DNA of 64,000 nt from contig CANNFY010000001.1 in assembly GCA_947504045.1 (NCBI GenBank), positions 186,001-250,000 of the forward strand, written 5' to 3'. The stretch is from an uncultured Maribacter sp. Lineage in GTDB: Bacteria; Bacteroidota; Bacteroidia; Flavobacteriales; Flavobacteriaceae. The notes under the pieces were generated by a model, which did no database searches, was not told the origin of the DNA, and saw only the letters and a program-made list of their open reading frames with translations. Positions 27,494 to 37,422 of the stretch are shown piece after piece; the first letter of the stretch is position 1, and each line of letters starts with the position of its first letter. A program made the translations under genes and the position numbers.

Positions 27494-30400
27494 TTATGCT
27501 TCGTTTGTATTTCTTACCTGAACATGATAAAAAACATTTGGCTTAGTTCCAACGTGCTCTAATAAATGATACATACGATTACTTTCTTTTAAATGAGCAA
27601 CCTTACTTTCCTTATCATTAACATCTCCAAAGACAATTGCTCCATCTCCACATGCTAAAGAACAAGCTGTTTGGAACTCCCCATCTTTTATAACACGTCC
27701 GTCTCTTTTAGCGTCAAGAATAGTTTTTTGTGTTTTTTGTATACACATAGAACATTTTTCTATAACCCCTCTAGATCTAACATTAACATCTGGATTAAGT
27801 ACCATCTTACCTAAATCATTATTCATATGGTAATCAAACTCATCATTGTTATTATACAAGAACCAATTGAATCTTCTAACTTTATACGGACAGTTATTTG
27901 CACAATATCTTGTACCAACACATCTATTATAAGCCATTTGGTTTTGCCCTTGACGACCATGAGATGTTGCAGCAACAGGACAGACAGTCTCACAAGGAGC
28001 ATGATTACAGTGCTGACACATTACTGGCTGAAAAGCAACTTGAGGATTAGCAGAAGGGTCTTCCAACTCTCCAAAACCACCTAAAGAGCCATTATCACCC
28101 CAAAGACCATCAAATTCTTCTTTTTTAGTATCATCCGCTTCAAAACTTTCTTCCGAAGAATAATATCTATCTATACGCAACCAATGCATATCTCTAGATT
28201 TACGAACCTCTTGTTTACCAACAACAGGAACGTTATTCTCTGCGTGACAAGCAATTACACAAGACCCACATCCTGTACAAGCATTTAAATCTATAGACAT
28301 ATTAAAATGATGCCCAACAGTTCTATCAAAACTATCCCATAAATCCACATTTGTAGCCGGAACCTCTTGGTGATCTAAAGACACTACAGGTTGCACATTC
28401 CACTCTGCATGATCTTTCGTATTAAATATCTCTAAAGTAGTTTCTTTAATAATATCTCCTCTACCCATTAAAGTTTTATGCAATTGCACGCAAGCAAACT
28501 CATGAATACCAGATGCTTTTTCTATAGCAACTGATTGTATATTATTAAAACCTTGATACAAAGCAAAAGCATTAACACCTGTTTGCATCTCTTCTTTTAA
28601 ACCTACTTTTTTACCATAACCAAAGGAAAGACCAATAGACTTATTTGCCTGACCCGGTTGCACAACAACAGGAACTTTATCTATAGTAACACCATTAACA
28701 GTAACTTTTGCATAGCTACCATCCATTCCACCATTTGCAACATTATAGTTTTCCAAACCTAACGCCTCAGCATCTGCTTTAGAAACAGTAATGTAATTAT
28801 CCCATGAAACTCTTGTTATTGGATCAGGAAATTCTTGTAACCATGGGTTACTAGCTTGCTGACCATCACCCATTCCTGTTTTGGAATATAATGTTAATTC
28901 AAAATCACCACCGCTTGTTGCGTTAGACAAACTCCTAAGGGCTGAAGTAATTCCAAATACATCTACATTCTCCTCTTCTGAAGCTACAGAAGAAGGTACA
29001 GCTAGAGCATCTATATTTTTATTTACAACAAATACACCATCGTGCAATGCCTTATTCCAATCACTCCCATTTAATACTGTAGTAGTCCAAGTTTCTTTTA
29101 TAAAATCATAATACGTAGCATCACTACCCATCCATTTTAATAAAGAACTCTGTAATTGTCTTGTATCAAACAACTCCTTTATTGCAGGTTGCATTAAACT
29201 ATAATGCCCTTTCTTAATTTCAACATCACCCCAAGATTCTAAATAATGATTTGAAGCTGCTGTATAAGTAGTCAACTCTGTAGTTTCGTTCCAATTTGAA
29301 GAAAAAGCAACAGATAATGCAACTTTTTCTAAACCAGATTTAAATTCAGCTGCATTAGGTAAAGTATACATTGGATTAACACCATCCATTATTAATACTC
29401 CTACCTTACCAGAGTTCATATCAGAAATTAAAGATGCAACATCCTTAACACTTCCTTGTCTTATATATTTTGGAGCCTGAGCGTCATAAGCAACACTACC
29501 CAACATTTCATTTATAGCAAGTACAATAGATTGCGCATTAACATCATCTAAACCTGTTACAACAACTGACCCTTTTTTATTCTTTTTTATTGCAGAAGCA
29601 ACCTTATCAATAGCTTGCTCAGCATAAGCAGGTATCTCACCACCAACTGATGCACCAGAAAGCTTACCATACAACTTTGCTAAAGCAACTTTTTGCTGCA
29701 TTGGCGTTAAAGGCACTCTTTTATCCGCATTTGCACCTGATAAAGACATATTTGCTTCGAATTGCACATGCTTAGACATTTTTCCATTCTTTGGCACACG
29801 ACCTTTAGAATAACCAGAATTATAACCTCCACCTTGCCAATCTCCAATAAAATCAGCACCAAAAGAAACTATAACATCTGCCTTTTCAAAATCATAATCC
29901 GCTAAAGCTCTTACTCCGTATCTTTTTTCAAACGCATTTAATGCAGCATCTTGAGAAACAGCATCATAAACAACATGACTCACAGCTGAATTAGACACTT
30001 TGTATTGCTCTATTAATCTAGAAGTAGATGGACTAGCATAAGATTGTGTCAAAAACACTACTCTTTTACCTGAATCTTTTAACCCATTAATTTTAGATGC
30101 AACCTCAGAATCCAAAGCACTCCACGACACAGCTTCACCTCCCTTAGAAGGACCCTGCAATCTAGTACTATCATATAAAGACAATACAGAAGCCTGTACT
30201 CTTGCATTTGCAAAACCACCAACTTTAGCGTCTGTATTATTTTCAATTTTTATTGGCCTACCTTCTCTAGTTTTTACTAATATACTTGCAAAATCAAAAC
30301 CATTTGCAACAGTAGTAGCATAATAATTAGCAACACCAGGAATAATGTTTTCTGGCTGCACTACATAAGGGATAGATTTTACAACCGGCCCCTCACAAGC

Positions 30401-30607
30401 AGCTAAGGATGCAGCAGCAGTACTAAAACCAACATACTTTAGAAAATCTCTCCTATTAGTATTAGTTTCAGATAAATTTTCTTTATCACCCAAAAACTCA
30501 TCCACAGGAATTTCTTCAACAAATTCATTTTGCTTTAAAGTCTCAACAATGGAATCGCTAGGATTTAACTCCGCTTCGTTTTTCCAATATTTTTTATTTG
30601 ATGCCAT
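27494..30607 (-). CDS. actB: Alternative complex III subunit ActB (molybdopterin-oxidoreductase-like plus iron-sulfur domain)
   Basis: 1037 residues. A twin-arginine signal (NRRDFLKYVGF, Arg52-Arg53) ends in a lipobox-like LAACEGP with Cys71, so it is probably a Tat-exported lipoprotein. Residues about 75-700 form a molybdopterin-oxidoreductase-like fold, which in characterised ActB carries no molybdenum cofactor. The C-terminal ferredoxin-like domain carries the clusters: CTGCGSCVIACH, CQHCNHAPCETVCP, CVGTRYCANNCPY and CSMCIQKTQ with a later CSLACGDG. It passes electrons from the quinol site to the haems of ActA. It sits between actA and actC. Confidence 0.94.
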   Translation of the reverse strand: MASNKKYWKNEAELNPSDSIVETLKQNEFVEEIPVDEFLGDKENLSETNTNRRDFLKYVGFSTAAASLAACEGPVVKSIPYVVQPENIIPGVANYYATTVANGFDFASILVKTREGRPIKIENNTDAKVGGFANARVQASVLSLYDSTRLQGPSKGGEAVSWSALDSEVASKINGLKDSGKRVVFLTQSYASPSTSRLIEQYKVSNSAVSHVVYDAVSQDAALNAFEKRYGVRALADYDFEKADVIVSFGADFIGDWQGGGYNSGYSKGRVPKNGKMSKHVQFEANMSLSGANADKRVPLTPMQQKVALAKLYGKLSGASVGGEIPAYAEQAIDKVASAIKKNKKGSVVVTGLDDVNAQSIVLAINEMLGSVAYDAQAPKYIRQGSVKDVASLISDMNSGKVGVLIMDGVNPMYTLPNAAEFKSGLEKVALSVAFSSNWNETTELTTYTAASNHYLESWGDVEIKKGHYSLMQPAIKELFDTRQLQSSLLKWMGSDATYYDFIKETWTTTVLNGSDWNKALHDGVFVVNKNIDALAVPSSVASEEENVDVFGITSALRSLSNATSGGDFELTLYSKTGMGDGQQASNPWLQEFPDPITRVSWDNYITVSKADAEALGLENYNVANGGMDGSYAKVTVNGVTIDKVPVVVQPGQANKSIGLSFGYGKKVGLKEEMQTGVNAFALYQGFNNIQSVAIEKASGIHEFACVQLHKTLMGRGDIIKETTLEIFNTKDHAEWNVQPVVSLDHQEVPATNVDLWDSFDRTVGHHFNMSIDLNACTGCGSCVIACHAENNVPVVGKQEVRKSRDMHWLRIDRYYSSEESFEADDTKKEEFDGLWGDNGSLGGFGELEDPSANPQVAFQPVMCQHCNHAPCETVCPVAATSHGRQGQNQMAYNRCVGTRYCANNCPYKVRRFNWFLYNNNDEFDYHMNNDLGKMVLNPDVNVRSRGVIEKCSMCIQKTQKTILDAKRDGRVIKDGEFQTACSLACGDGAIVFGDVNDKESKVAHLKESNRMYHLLEHVGTKPNVFYHVQVRNTNEA

Positions 30608-30642
30608 ACTTAATATATGTAATTAGCTTCTTATACTTATGA

Positions 30643-31983
30643 TTAATAGTGACATTTTCCACATTCCAAACCACCCATCTGAGCAGCAGTAAGCTTATCT
30701 ACACCATATTTTTTAGAAAGCTCAGAATGTATTTTTTCATAATAAGCATTTCCTTCCACTTTAACATTTGTTTCTCTATGACAATTTACACACCAACCCA
30801 TTGTTAAAGGTGCAAATTGCTCCATAATCTCCATTTCCTCAACAGGTCCATGACAAGTTTGACATTCTACCCCCGCAACACTAACATGCTGTGAATGGTT
30901 AAAATATGCAAAATCAGGAAGATTATGTATACGTACCCACTCTACTGGCTTACTCTCACCAGTGTACTTCTGAGACTCTTCATCCCAACCTACAGCAGCA
31001 TATAACTTTTTAATCTCACCAGTATAAAATTCATTTGTATACCCATTAGCTATATCTTCAGCAGAAGGCCCCTCTGGATTACCCTTGTACTCATATATAG
31101 ACTTATGACAGTTCATACACACATTTAAAGCTGGAATACCTGAAGTTTTAGAAACTCTAGCAGAAGAATGACAATACTTACATTCTATCTTATTATCACC
31201 AGCATGTATTTTATGAGAATAATGAATTGGCTGTATTGGCGCATACCCTTGATCAACACCCACCTGCATTAAATAACCATATGCAAAATAAGCACCACCC
31301 AACATTAACATTATAACAGTTACAAGAACCAAAAATTGATTTTGAGCAAAAGCTTTCCAAATAGGAAGTTTCTTTTTAGAACCCTCAGCCTCTAAATCTA
31401 CACCACTCGCTTTTGCTATACGCATCAACGTTTTATTCACCAAGAACAAAACAAGAACTAAAAGAGCTAAAACAAAAAGCAATGCCCCAAGAATAATTTT
31501 ATTAGATATTCCAGAAGACTCAGAACTCACAGGCGCAACAGCCGTACCCGAATTAGAAACAACAGGAGCAGCAGGAGCCGCAGCCGTATAAGCTAAAATA
31601 TTATCAATATCTGAATTCGACAGTGTTGGAAAAGCTGTCATCGCAGCATTATTATACTCTGCATAAATCTTATTTGCATAAGCATCTCCAGACTTAATAA
31701 CACCAGGACTATTTTTAATCCAAGCATAAAGCCAATCTCTATCTAAACCTTCATCCTCTGATAAACGAGCTTCCACTTTCTCCAAAGCAGGACCAGTCAT
31801 TTTACGAGTCAAGGAGTGACAAGCAGCACAATTTTGATTAAACAATGCCTTACCTTTTACAGCATCTCCCCCTGATGCAGAAGCATCATCTTGAGCTAAA
31901 ACAGAAACAGAAAAAAATAAAAAGAATACTAAACTAGCTCCTAATATTTTAAAAATCTGATTGCGGTATGTAACCTTTTTCAT
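30643..31983 (-). CDS. actA: Alternative complex III subunit ActA, hexahaem cytochrome c
   Basis: 446 residues with a signal peptide or anchor at 1-30. A monohaem cytochrome c domain follows (C52-A-A-C-H56), then two hydrophobic helices (about 162-182 and 218-236). The C-terminal part has five haem c sites, at CKYCH 268-272, CMNCH 289-293, CQTCH 374-378, CVNCH 398-402 and CGKCH 441-445, the last ending one residue before the C-terminus. The pentahaem part matches known ActA; the N-terminal monohaem domain is an addition compared with the minimal pentahaem form. It is the first gene of the act-cta operon, with a promoter box about 80 bases upstream. Confidence 0.93.
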   Translation of the reverse strand: MKKVTYRNQIFKILGASLVFFLFFSVSVLAQDDASASGGDAVKGKALFNQNCAACHSLTRKMTGPALEKVEARLSEDEGLDRDWLYAWIKNSPGVIKSGDAYANKIYAEYNNAAMTAFPTLSNSDIDNILAYTAAAPAAPVVSNSGTAVAPVSSESSGISNKIILGALLFVLALLVLVLFLVNKTLMRIAKASGVDLEAEGSKKKLPIWKAFAQNQFLVLVTVIMLMLGGAYFAYGYLMQVGVDQGYAPIQPIHYSHKIHAGDNKIECKYCHSSARVSKTSGIPALNVCMNCHKSIYEYKGNPEGPSAEDIANGYTNEFYTGEIKKLYAAVGWDEESQKYTGESKPVEWVRIHNLPDFAYFNHSQHVSVAGVECQTCHGPVEEMEIMEQFAPLTMGWCVNCHRETNVKVEGNAYYEKIHSELSKKYGVDKLTAAQMGGLECGKCHY

Positions 31984-32066
31984 ATATAGAATGTTTCAAT
32001 CGGAATTTGGCATGATAATGGCAATCTTAAAATTTGAAGAAACCACAATCTCCCTTAAATCGATGC

Positions 32067-32074
32067 CAAAAATA
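32067..32074 (-). promoter_or_regulatory. -7 promoter box for the act-cta operon
   Basis: TATTTTTG on the minus strand fits TAnnTTTG and gives a leader of about 75-80 bases before actA. No clear TTG stands at the usual -33 distance, so other elements may help. Confidence 0.5.
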
Positions 32075-32173
32075 CAACATAGACTTTATTTTGAAAATGT
32101 TAAGGTATTTATAATTTGTAATTTATAATAATTCTAAATAAAGTAAAATAATACGTAAATCATATTTAAAAAT

Positions 32174-32181
32174 TACTTTTG
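32174..32181 (+). promoter_or_regulatory. -7 promoter box for the SPOR-domain gene
   Basis: TACTTTTG fits TAnnTTTG and lies 31 bases before the ATG at 32213. The region between this box and the act promoter (32075-32173) holds no gene and is very A/T-rich. Confidence 0.5.
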
Positions 32182-32212
32182 CATTGCTATAAATTAGGCT
32201 AAACTAATCAAG

Positions 32213-32584
32213 ATGAAAACATTACTAACAATAATCCTTTTTTCGATTACTATTTTTCCCTCTTTTGCACAAGAAGGACAAGTAACTATTACACAAGACG
32301 ATAAGATAACTAAGCTACTAGACCTTTATAAATCTTCTAGCTCCAGTACTGATCACTACAGAATACAAGTTGGCTTTGGAAATTACGCAAAAGCACAAAA
32401 AATTAAATCTAATGTAGAAAAAGATTTTCCAACATTACCTTCTAAAATTGATTTTGACTCCCCTACTTACAGAGTAAGATTAGGCCGATTTAAATCAAAA
32501 TTAGAAGCCGAAAGAAAATTTAAAGAAGTAAGGCAAAAATATCCAGAAGCAATTCTTTTAAAACCAAAAAAATCGACCAAATAG
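32213..32584 (+). CDS. Secreted SPOR-domain protein
   Basis: A 123-residue protein with a signal peptide at about 1-19 (core LLTIILFSITIF, ending SFA). A C-terminal SPOR domain occupies about 48-117 (YRIQVGFGNYAKAQKIKSN and YRVRLGRFKSKLEAERKFKEV). SPOR domains bind denuded glycan strands of peptidoglycan, often at division sites. This one carries nothing else, so it may act as a simple wall-binding protein. Its stop codon lies in the loop of a bidirectional terminator shared with the convergent infB gene. Confidence 0.85.
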   Translation: MKTLLTIILFSITIFPSFAQEGQVTITQDDKITKLLDLYKSSSSSTDHYRIQVGFGNYAKAQKIKSNVEKDFPTLPSKIDFDSPTYRVRLGRFKSKLEAERKFKEVRQKYPEAILLKPKKSTK

Positions 32585-32597
32585 GTCGATTTTTTTT
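32567..32597. terminator. Bidirectional terminator between the SPOR gene and infB
   Basis: A stem AAAATCGACC with its complement closes on a short A/T loop that contains the SPOR stop codon. A run of A before and T after the stem lets it stop transcription from both sides. Confidence 0.88.
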
Positions 32598-32616
32598 ATC
32601 TTAAATTCTTTATAGC

Positions 32617-35439
32617 TTACTTAAGTTTTTTCTTAACCGCTACCTCTTGGAAAGCTTCTACAACATCACCCTCCTTAATATCGTTATAGTTTTTAATTTG
32701 TAAACCACAATCGTACCCTTTAGAAACTTCTTTAACATCATCTTTAAATCGTTTTAAAGAAGCAAACTCTCCAGTATATATTACAACACTATCTCTAATT
32801 AATCGAATACTAGAGTTTCTAAATATTTTACCAGTAGTAACCATACATCCGGCAATTGTACCAATCTTAGAAATTTTAAAGGTTTCGCGAATCTCAGCAG
32901 TTCCAGTAATCTCTTCTTTCATTTCTGGAGATAACATACCCTCCATTGCATCTTTAAGATCATTAATAGCATCATAAATAATAGAATACATTCTAATATC
33001 TATTTCTTCTTTTTCTGCAACTTGCCTAGCATTACCCATTGGCCTAACATTAAACCCTATAATAACAGCATCTGACGCCGATGCTAGCAATACATCTGAC
33101 TCTGTTATTGGTCCAACACCTTTATGAATAATATTTACTTGTATTTCATCAGTAGATAACTTCTGGAAAGAATCTGTTAAAGCTTCTACAGAACCATCCA
33201 CATCACCCTTAAGAATAATATTAAGCTCTTTAAAGTCTCCTAACGCTATTCTTCTTCCTATTTCATCTAAAGTAATATGTCTTTGCGTTCTTACAGATTG
33301 CTCTCTTTGTAACTGAGAACGTCTTGCTGCTATTTGTTTAGCTTCGCGCTCATCTTCTAACACATTAAATTTATCCCCTGCTTGAGGAGCCCCGTCTAAA
33401 CCTAAAATAGATATTGGAGTAGAAGGTCCTGCTGTTTTTACACTATTACCTCTTTCATCATGCATAGCTTTAATCTTACCACTAGTGGTTCCTGCTAATA
33501 CATAATCTCCTATTTTTAACGTACCTGCCTGCACCAAAATAGTAGACACATACCCTTTTCCTTTATCTAGGAAAGCTTCTACAACAGTACCATTAGCAAG
33601 TTTTTTAGGATTTGCTTTCAACTCTAACAACTCCGCTTCTAATAACACTTTTTCTAAAAGCTCTTTTACTCCTGTACCTGTTTTTGCAGAAATATCATGA
33701 GATTGTATTTTACCTCCCCAATCTTCTACCAACAAATTCATTTGCGCAAGTCCTTCTTTTATCTTATCCGGATTTGCAGTTGGCCTATCTATCTTATTTA
33801 TTGCAAAAACTATAGGAACACCAGCTGCTTGAGCATGACTAATTGCTTCTTTAGTTTGCGGCATTATATCATCATCCGCTGCAACAACAATAATAGCAAT
33901 ATCAGTTACCTGAGCCCCTCTTGCACGCATGGCCGTAAAAGCCTCGTGACCAGGAGTATCAAGAAAAGCTATTTTTTGATTATTCTCTAATGTAACACCA
34001 TAAGCACCAATATGCTGTGTAATACCTCCACTTTCGCCAGCAATTACATTCTCTTTACGAATATAATCTAACAAAGATGTTTTACCATGATCCACATGCC
34101 CCATTACTGTAACAATAGGAGCTCTTAATTTTAAATCTTCAGGAGCATCTTCTTCTTCAACAATGCTTTCTTCAATATCAGCTGTTATAAACTCCACTTC
34201 ATAACCAAACTCATCTGCAACAATTGAAAGTGTTTCTGCATCTAATCTTTGATTCATTGTAACCATCATACCAAGAGACATACAAGCAGAAATAATTTCT
34301 GTAGTACTAACCTCCATCATAGTTGCAACCTCACTAGCTGTAACAAATTCTGTTACTTTTAAGATTTTACTTTCCTGTTCTTGTTTTTCAAGATCTTTCT
34401 CCGTTTGTTGACGGTGCTGATCCCTTTTATCTCTTCTATACTTAGCGCCTTTACCTTTTTTAGATTTACCTTGAAGTTTCTCTAAGGTTTCGCGCACTTG
34501 TTTTTGCACATCCTCTTCTGTTGGCTCTACTTTAGCAACTGGAGTAAAACGTTTACCTCCTTTATTATTCCCTCTTGGCCCAGAACCTCTAGCTCCAGGC
34601 CTTGCAGGACCTCTATTGTTTGAACCAGATCCACCAGAATTATTACTTACAATTCTTCTTCTTCTTTTCTTTTTATCTCCTCCAGCATTAGAATCTTTAG
34701 CATCCTCTTTCTTTTTCTTTGGCTTTTGAAATTTGGATAAATCTATCTTATCACCAGTAATTTTTGGACCACTTAATTTTTTATACTGCGTAGCAATTTT
34801 TTCGTTCTCCGGACTTGCAACTTCTCCTTCTTCTGCAGGAACATCTTTAACCTCCACTTTTGGAGCAACAGTTTCTGTTTTCTCCTCTACTTTTGGTTTT
34901 GATTCCACCTCTTCTTTTGCAGTCTCCAGAGGCTTTACTTCTTGCTCAACTTTTTCTTCAGTAACTTTAGCTACGGGCTTAGGCTCAACTACTTCTTGCT
35001 TTTCAACAATTTCTGGTTGCACCTCAGCTTTAGGCTCTTCAACAACAGGAGGAACTTTTTCTGTTTTCTTTTTAGGATCTAAATCAATTTTTCCTACAGT
35101 TTTAGGTCCAGATAGCTCAACTTTTGCTTTTATAATGCGATCGGATGCATTTCTTTTTTCTCGAACAAGTCTTCTTTCTTCTTGTTCTTGCTCTAATTGA
35201 ACACGAATTGCCTCTTTTTCTTTTCTTTTTTCTTCCCCTACTTCCTTAGACGCAACTTTTTTACTCATATCCGTTTGGAATTCATCCAAAAGAACTTGGT
35301 AAACTTCATCAGAAATTTTAGTAGTAGGCCTTGCTTCTATAGAATGCCCTTTAGAACTAAGGTGGTCTACCGCCCTATCTAATGAAATATTAAGTTCACG
35401 TAGAACTTTATTAAGTCTTATTTTTGCATTATCTGCCAT
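32617..35439 (-). CDS. infB: Translation initiation factor IF-2
   Basis: 940-residue GTPase that brings initiator tRNA to the 30S subunit. The N-terminal part (1-400) has an IF2-N domain (about 1-55), a long Lys/Glu/Val/Pro low-complexity linker and a Gly/Arg/Asn-rich stretch (about 255-300). The G domain has [12 protein letters not shown] (G1), DTPGHEAF (G3) and NKID (G4). The remaining domains run to the C-terminus, including [10 protein letters not shown] and [11 protein letters not shown]. It is the last gene of rimP-nusA-infB and lies 41 bases after nusA. Confidence 0.97.
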   Translation of the reverse strand: MADNAKIRLNKVLRELNISLDRAVDHLSSKGHSIEARPTTKISDEVYQVLLDEFQTDMSKKVASKEVGEEKRKEKEAIRVQLEQEQEERRLVREKRNASDRIIKAKVELSGPKTVGKIDLDPKKKTEKVPPVVEEPKAEVQPEIVEKQEVVEPKPVAKVTEEKVEQEVKPLETAKEEVESKPKVEEKTETVAPKVEVKDVPAEEGEVASPENEKIATQYKKLSGPKITGDKIDLSKFQKPKKKKEDAKDSNAGGDKKKRRRRIVSNNSGGSGSNNRGPARPGARGSGPRGNNKGGKRFTPVAKVEPTEEDVQKQVRETLEKLQGKSKKGKGAKYRRDKRDQHRQQTEKDLEKQEQESKILKVTEFVTASEVATMMEVSTTEIISACMSLGMMVTMNQRLDAETLSIVADEFGYEVEFITADIEESIVEEEDAPEDLKLRAPIVTVMGHVDHGKTSLLDYIRKENVIAGESGGITQHIGAYGVTLENNQKIAFLDTPGHEAFTAMRARGAQVTDIAIIVVAADDDIMPQTKEAISHAQAAGVPIVFAINKIDRPTANPDKIKEGLAQMNLLVEDWGGKIQSHDISAKTGTGVKELLEKVLLEAELLELKANPKKLANGTVVEAFLDKGKGYVSTILVQAGTLKIGDYVLAGTTSGKIKAMHDERGNSVKTAGPSTPISILGLDGAPQAGDKFNVLEDEREAKQIAARRSQLQREQSVRTQRHITLDEIGRRIALGDFKELNIILKGDVDGSVEALTDSFQKLSTDEIQVNIIHKGVGPITESDVLLASASDAVIIGFNVRPMGNARQVAEKEEIDIRMYSIIYDAINDLKDAMEGMLSPEMKEEITGTAEIRETFKISKIGTIAGCMVTTGKIFRNSSIRLIRDSVVIYTGEFASLKRFKDDVKEVSKGYDCGLQIKNYNDIKEGDVVEAFQEVAVKKKLK

Positions 35440-35480
35440 AAATACTGATTGCCGTTCTTAAAATTACTGCTAATATATAG

Positions 35481-36713
35481 TTAATCTTCTAATTCTTCTT
35501 TTAGAATACGAACAACTTCTACAATTGTTTCCTCTTCTAAATCGGTTCTTTTTACTAAATCATTAACATCTTGCTCTAAAACACTTCTTGCAGTGTCCAT
35601 ACCTATCTTCTTGAATTCTTCAATAATCCAAGCATCAATCTCATCAGAAAATTCTGTTAACTCTACATCTTCTTCCACTCCTTCTCTGAATACATCTATC
35701 TCATAACCAGTTAATTGACCAGCTAATCGAATATTGTGACCACCTCTACCAATTGCCTTAGAAACTTCTTCAGGTCTTAAGTACACTTGCGCTGTCATTT
35801 TCTCGTCATCTAACTTAACAGAAGACACTCTTGCAGGACTTAACGCTCTTGTAACTAATAACTGTGGATTTGTTGTAAAATTAATTACATCTATATTTTC
35901 ATTACCTAATTCTCTAACTATTCCATGAATACGAGAACCTTTCATACCTACACATGCTCCTACTGGATCAATACGATCGTCATAAGAATCTACAGCAACT
36001 TTAGCTTTTTCACCAGGAATACGAACTGCTTTTTTTACGGTAATTAAACCATCAAAAACTTCTGGTATTTCCTGAAAGAACAATTGCTCTAAAAACTTAG
36101 GTGAAGTTCTAGACATTATAATTGTTGGCTTACTGCCTTTTAATTCAACACTTTCTATTATACCTCTTACATTATCTCCTTTTCTGAAAAAATCCGAAGG
36201 TATTTGTCTGTCTTTTGGTAAAATTATTTCGTTACCCTCATCATCTAACATAATAATTGCTTTATGTCTAATATGATGTACTTCTGCTGTATATATTTCG
36301 CCTTCTAAATCTTTAAATTGCTTATATATAGTAGTATTATCATGCTCATGAATTTTAGAAATAAGGTTTTGACGCAGCGCTAAAATTGCTCTTCTTCCTA
36401 AGTCTATTAACTTTACTTCTTCAGAAACATCTTCTCCTACTTCAAAATCTGGCTCTATTTTACGAGCTTCCGTTAAAGAAATTTCTTCATTAGGCTCTTC
36501 TACCTCTCCATCTTCAACTACGATTCTATTTCTCCAAATTTCTAAATCTCCTTTATCTGGATTTATAATAATATCAAAGTTATCATCCGAACCGAATTTC
36601 TTTTTTAGAGCATTTCTAAAAACGTCTTCTAAAATCGCCATTAGCGTTACTCGGTCTATAAATTTATCATCTTTAAATTCCGAGAAAGATTCAATCAGCG
36701 CAATATTTTCCAT
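35481..36713 (-). CDS. nusA: Transcription termination/antitermination factor NusA
   Basis: 410 residues: an N-terminal RNA-polymerase-binding domain (1-130), an S1 domain (about 137-200, KGDNVRGIIESVELKG) and two KH domains (about 240-370, VGACVGMKGSRIHGIVRELG and EVSKAIGRGGHNIRLAGQLTG). It lacks the C-terminal acidic repeats of the E. coli protein, as is usual outside Proteobacteria. It lies between rimP and infB, 13 bases after rimP, in the classic order. Confidence 0.97.
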   Translation of the reverse strand: MENIALIESFSEFKDDKFIDRVTLMAILEDVFRNALKKKFGSDDNFDIIINPDKGDLEIWRNRIVVEDGEVEEPNEEISLTEARKIEPDFEVGEDVSEEVKLIDLGRRAILALRQNLISKIHEHDNTTIYKQFKDLEGEIYTAEVHHIRHKAIIMLDDEGNEIILPKDRQIPSDFFRKGDNVRGIIESVELKGSKPTIIMSRTSPKFLEQLFFQEIPEVFDGLITVKKAVRIPGEKAKVAVDSYDDRIDPVGACVGMKGSRIHGIVRELGNENIDVINFTTNPQLLVTRALSPARVSSVKLDDEKMTAQVYLRPEEVSKAIGRGGHNIRLAGQLTGYEIDVFREGVEEDVELTEFSDEIDAWIIEEFKKIGMDTARSVLEQDVNDLVKRTDLEEETIVEVVRILKEELED

Positions 36714-36726
36714 TTTTACTTATCTA

Positions 36727-37188
36727 TTAAAATTTTAATACAACTTTTGCTTTCTTAATTTCAGAAAAAGGAATTTCTCTTTTTTTCTGTACCGTAATTT
36801 TACCTTTTCCAACAGGTTTAGGCTCTCTTGCTTTCCACTCCACAGTAATAAACTCTTCATTTGCAAAAGTTAAATTACCTTCATAAGAAGCACTTTCGGT
36901 TTCCACCTCTACTTTTCTTCCTACATTCTTTTTATACTGCCTTGGCATAACCAAAGGAGAAGCCGCTCCTGCCGAAGCTACTTCTAAAGAAAAATCTTCT
37001 TCTTCTCTATCTAAATTATGCTCTATTGCTCTACTTACCCGTACACAATCCTTAACAGTAACGCCATTATCACCGTCGATAACTACATTAATTTTATTGT
37101 CCAATGTAATTGTAAAATCTATTAAAAAAATAGACCTATCTTCCTGTAAGGCAACATCTAACAACTCTTTAACTCTATTTTTAAGCAT
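36727..37188 (-). CDS. rimP: Ribosome maturation factor RimP
   Basis: A 153-residue factor for 30S maturation, first gene of rimP-nusA-infB. The N-terminal domain has DRSIFLIDFTITLDNKINVVIDGDNGVTV and ISRAIEHNLDREEEDFSLEVAS-like text; the family's usual 'LEVSSPG' appears here as LEVASAGA. I chose the ATG at 37188 (MLKNRVKELLD); an in-frame start at 37215 would lie inside the leader hairpin at 37206-37226. Confidence 0.92.
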   Translation of the reverse strand: MLKNRVKELLDVALQEDRSIFLIDFTITLDNKINVVIDGDNGVTVKDCVRVSRAIEHNLDREEEDFSLEVASAGAASPLVMPRQYKKNVGRKVEVETESASYEGNLTFANEEFITVEWKAREPKPVGKGKITVQKKREIPFSEIKKAKVVLKF

Positions 37189-37205
37189 AATTTTAAGTAA
37201 TAAAA

Positions 37206-37226
37206 GAGGGGACAAAATGTCCCCTC
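37206..37226 (-). promoter_or_regulatory. Hairpin in the rimP-nusA-infB leader
   Basis: A nine-base stem, GAGGGGACA with its complement, closes on a three-base loop. It is G/C-rich for this genome. On the minus strand it is followed by TTTTATTA and then the rimP ATG 18 bases on. It lies downstream of the promoter box at 37255-37262, so it is inside the mRNA leader and could act as an attenuator or protein-binding site. Confidence 0.55.
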
Positions 37227-37254
37227 ATGAATACTTTATATCCTTTCAGCATTG

Positions 37255-37262
37255 CAAATATA
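37255..37262 (-). promoter_or_regulatory. -7 promoter box for rimP-nusA-infB
   Basis: TATATTTG on the minus strand fits TAnnTTTG. The leader to the rimP ATG would be about 60 bases and contains the hairpin at 37206-37226. No well-placed TTG is seen. Confidence 0.5.
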
Positions 37263-37422
37263 CAAATAATTTTATTTTCTTACACATGCTTAGAGCACTA
37301 AATTAAAACCCTAAGAAAGGATTACCCATAAAAATATTTTAATACATTACCTATTAATTAAAAATATACAATTTAGAAATGCTATTTTTAAGCCAACTTT
37401 AACTTAATAATTAGACATTTTT

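Noticed and set aside
37189-37215. Upstream in-frame start for rimP
   Set aside because: It falls within the leader hairpin; the ATG at 37188 gives the usual N-terminus.
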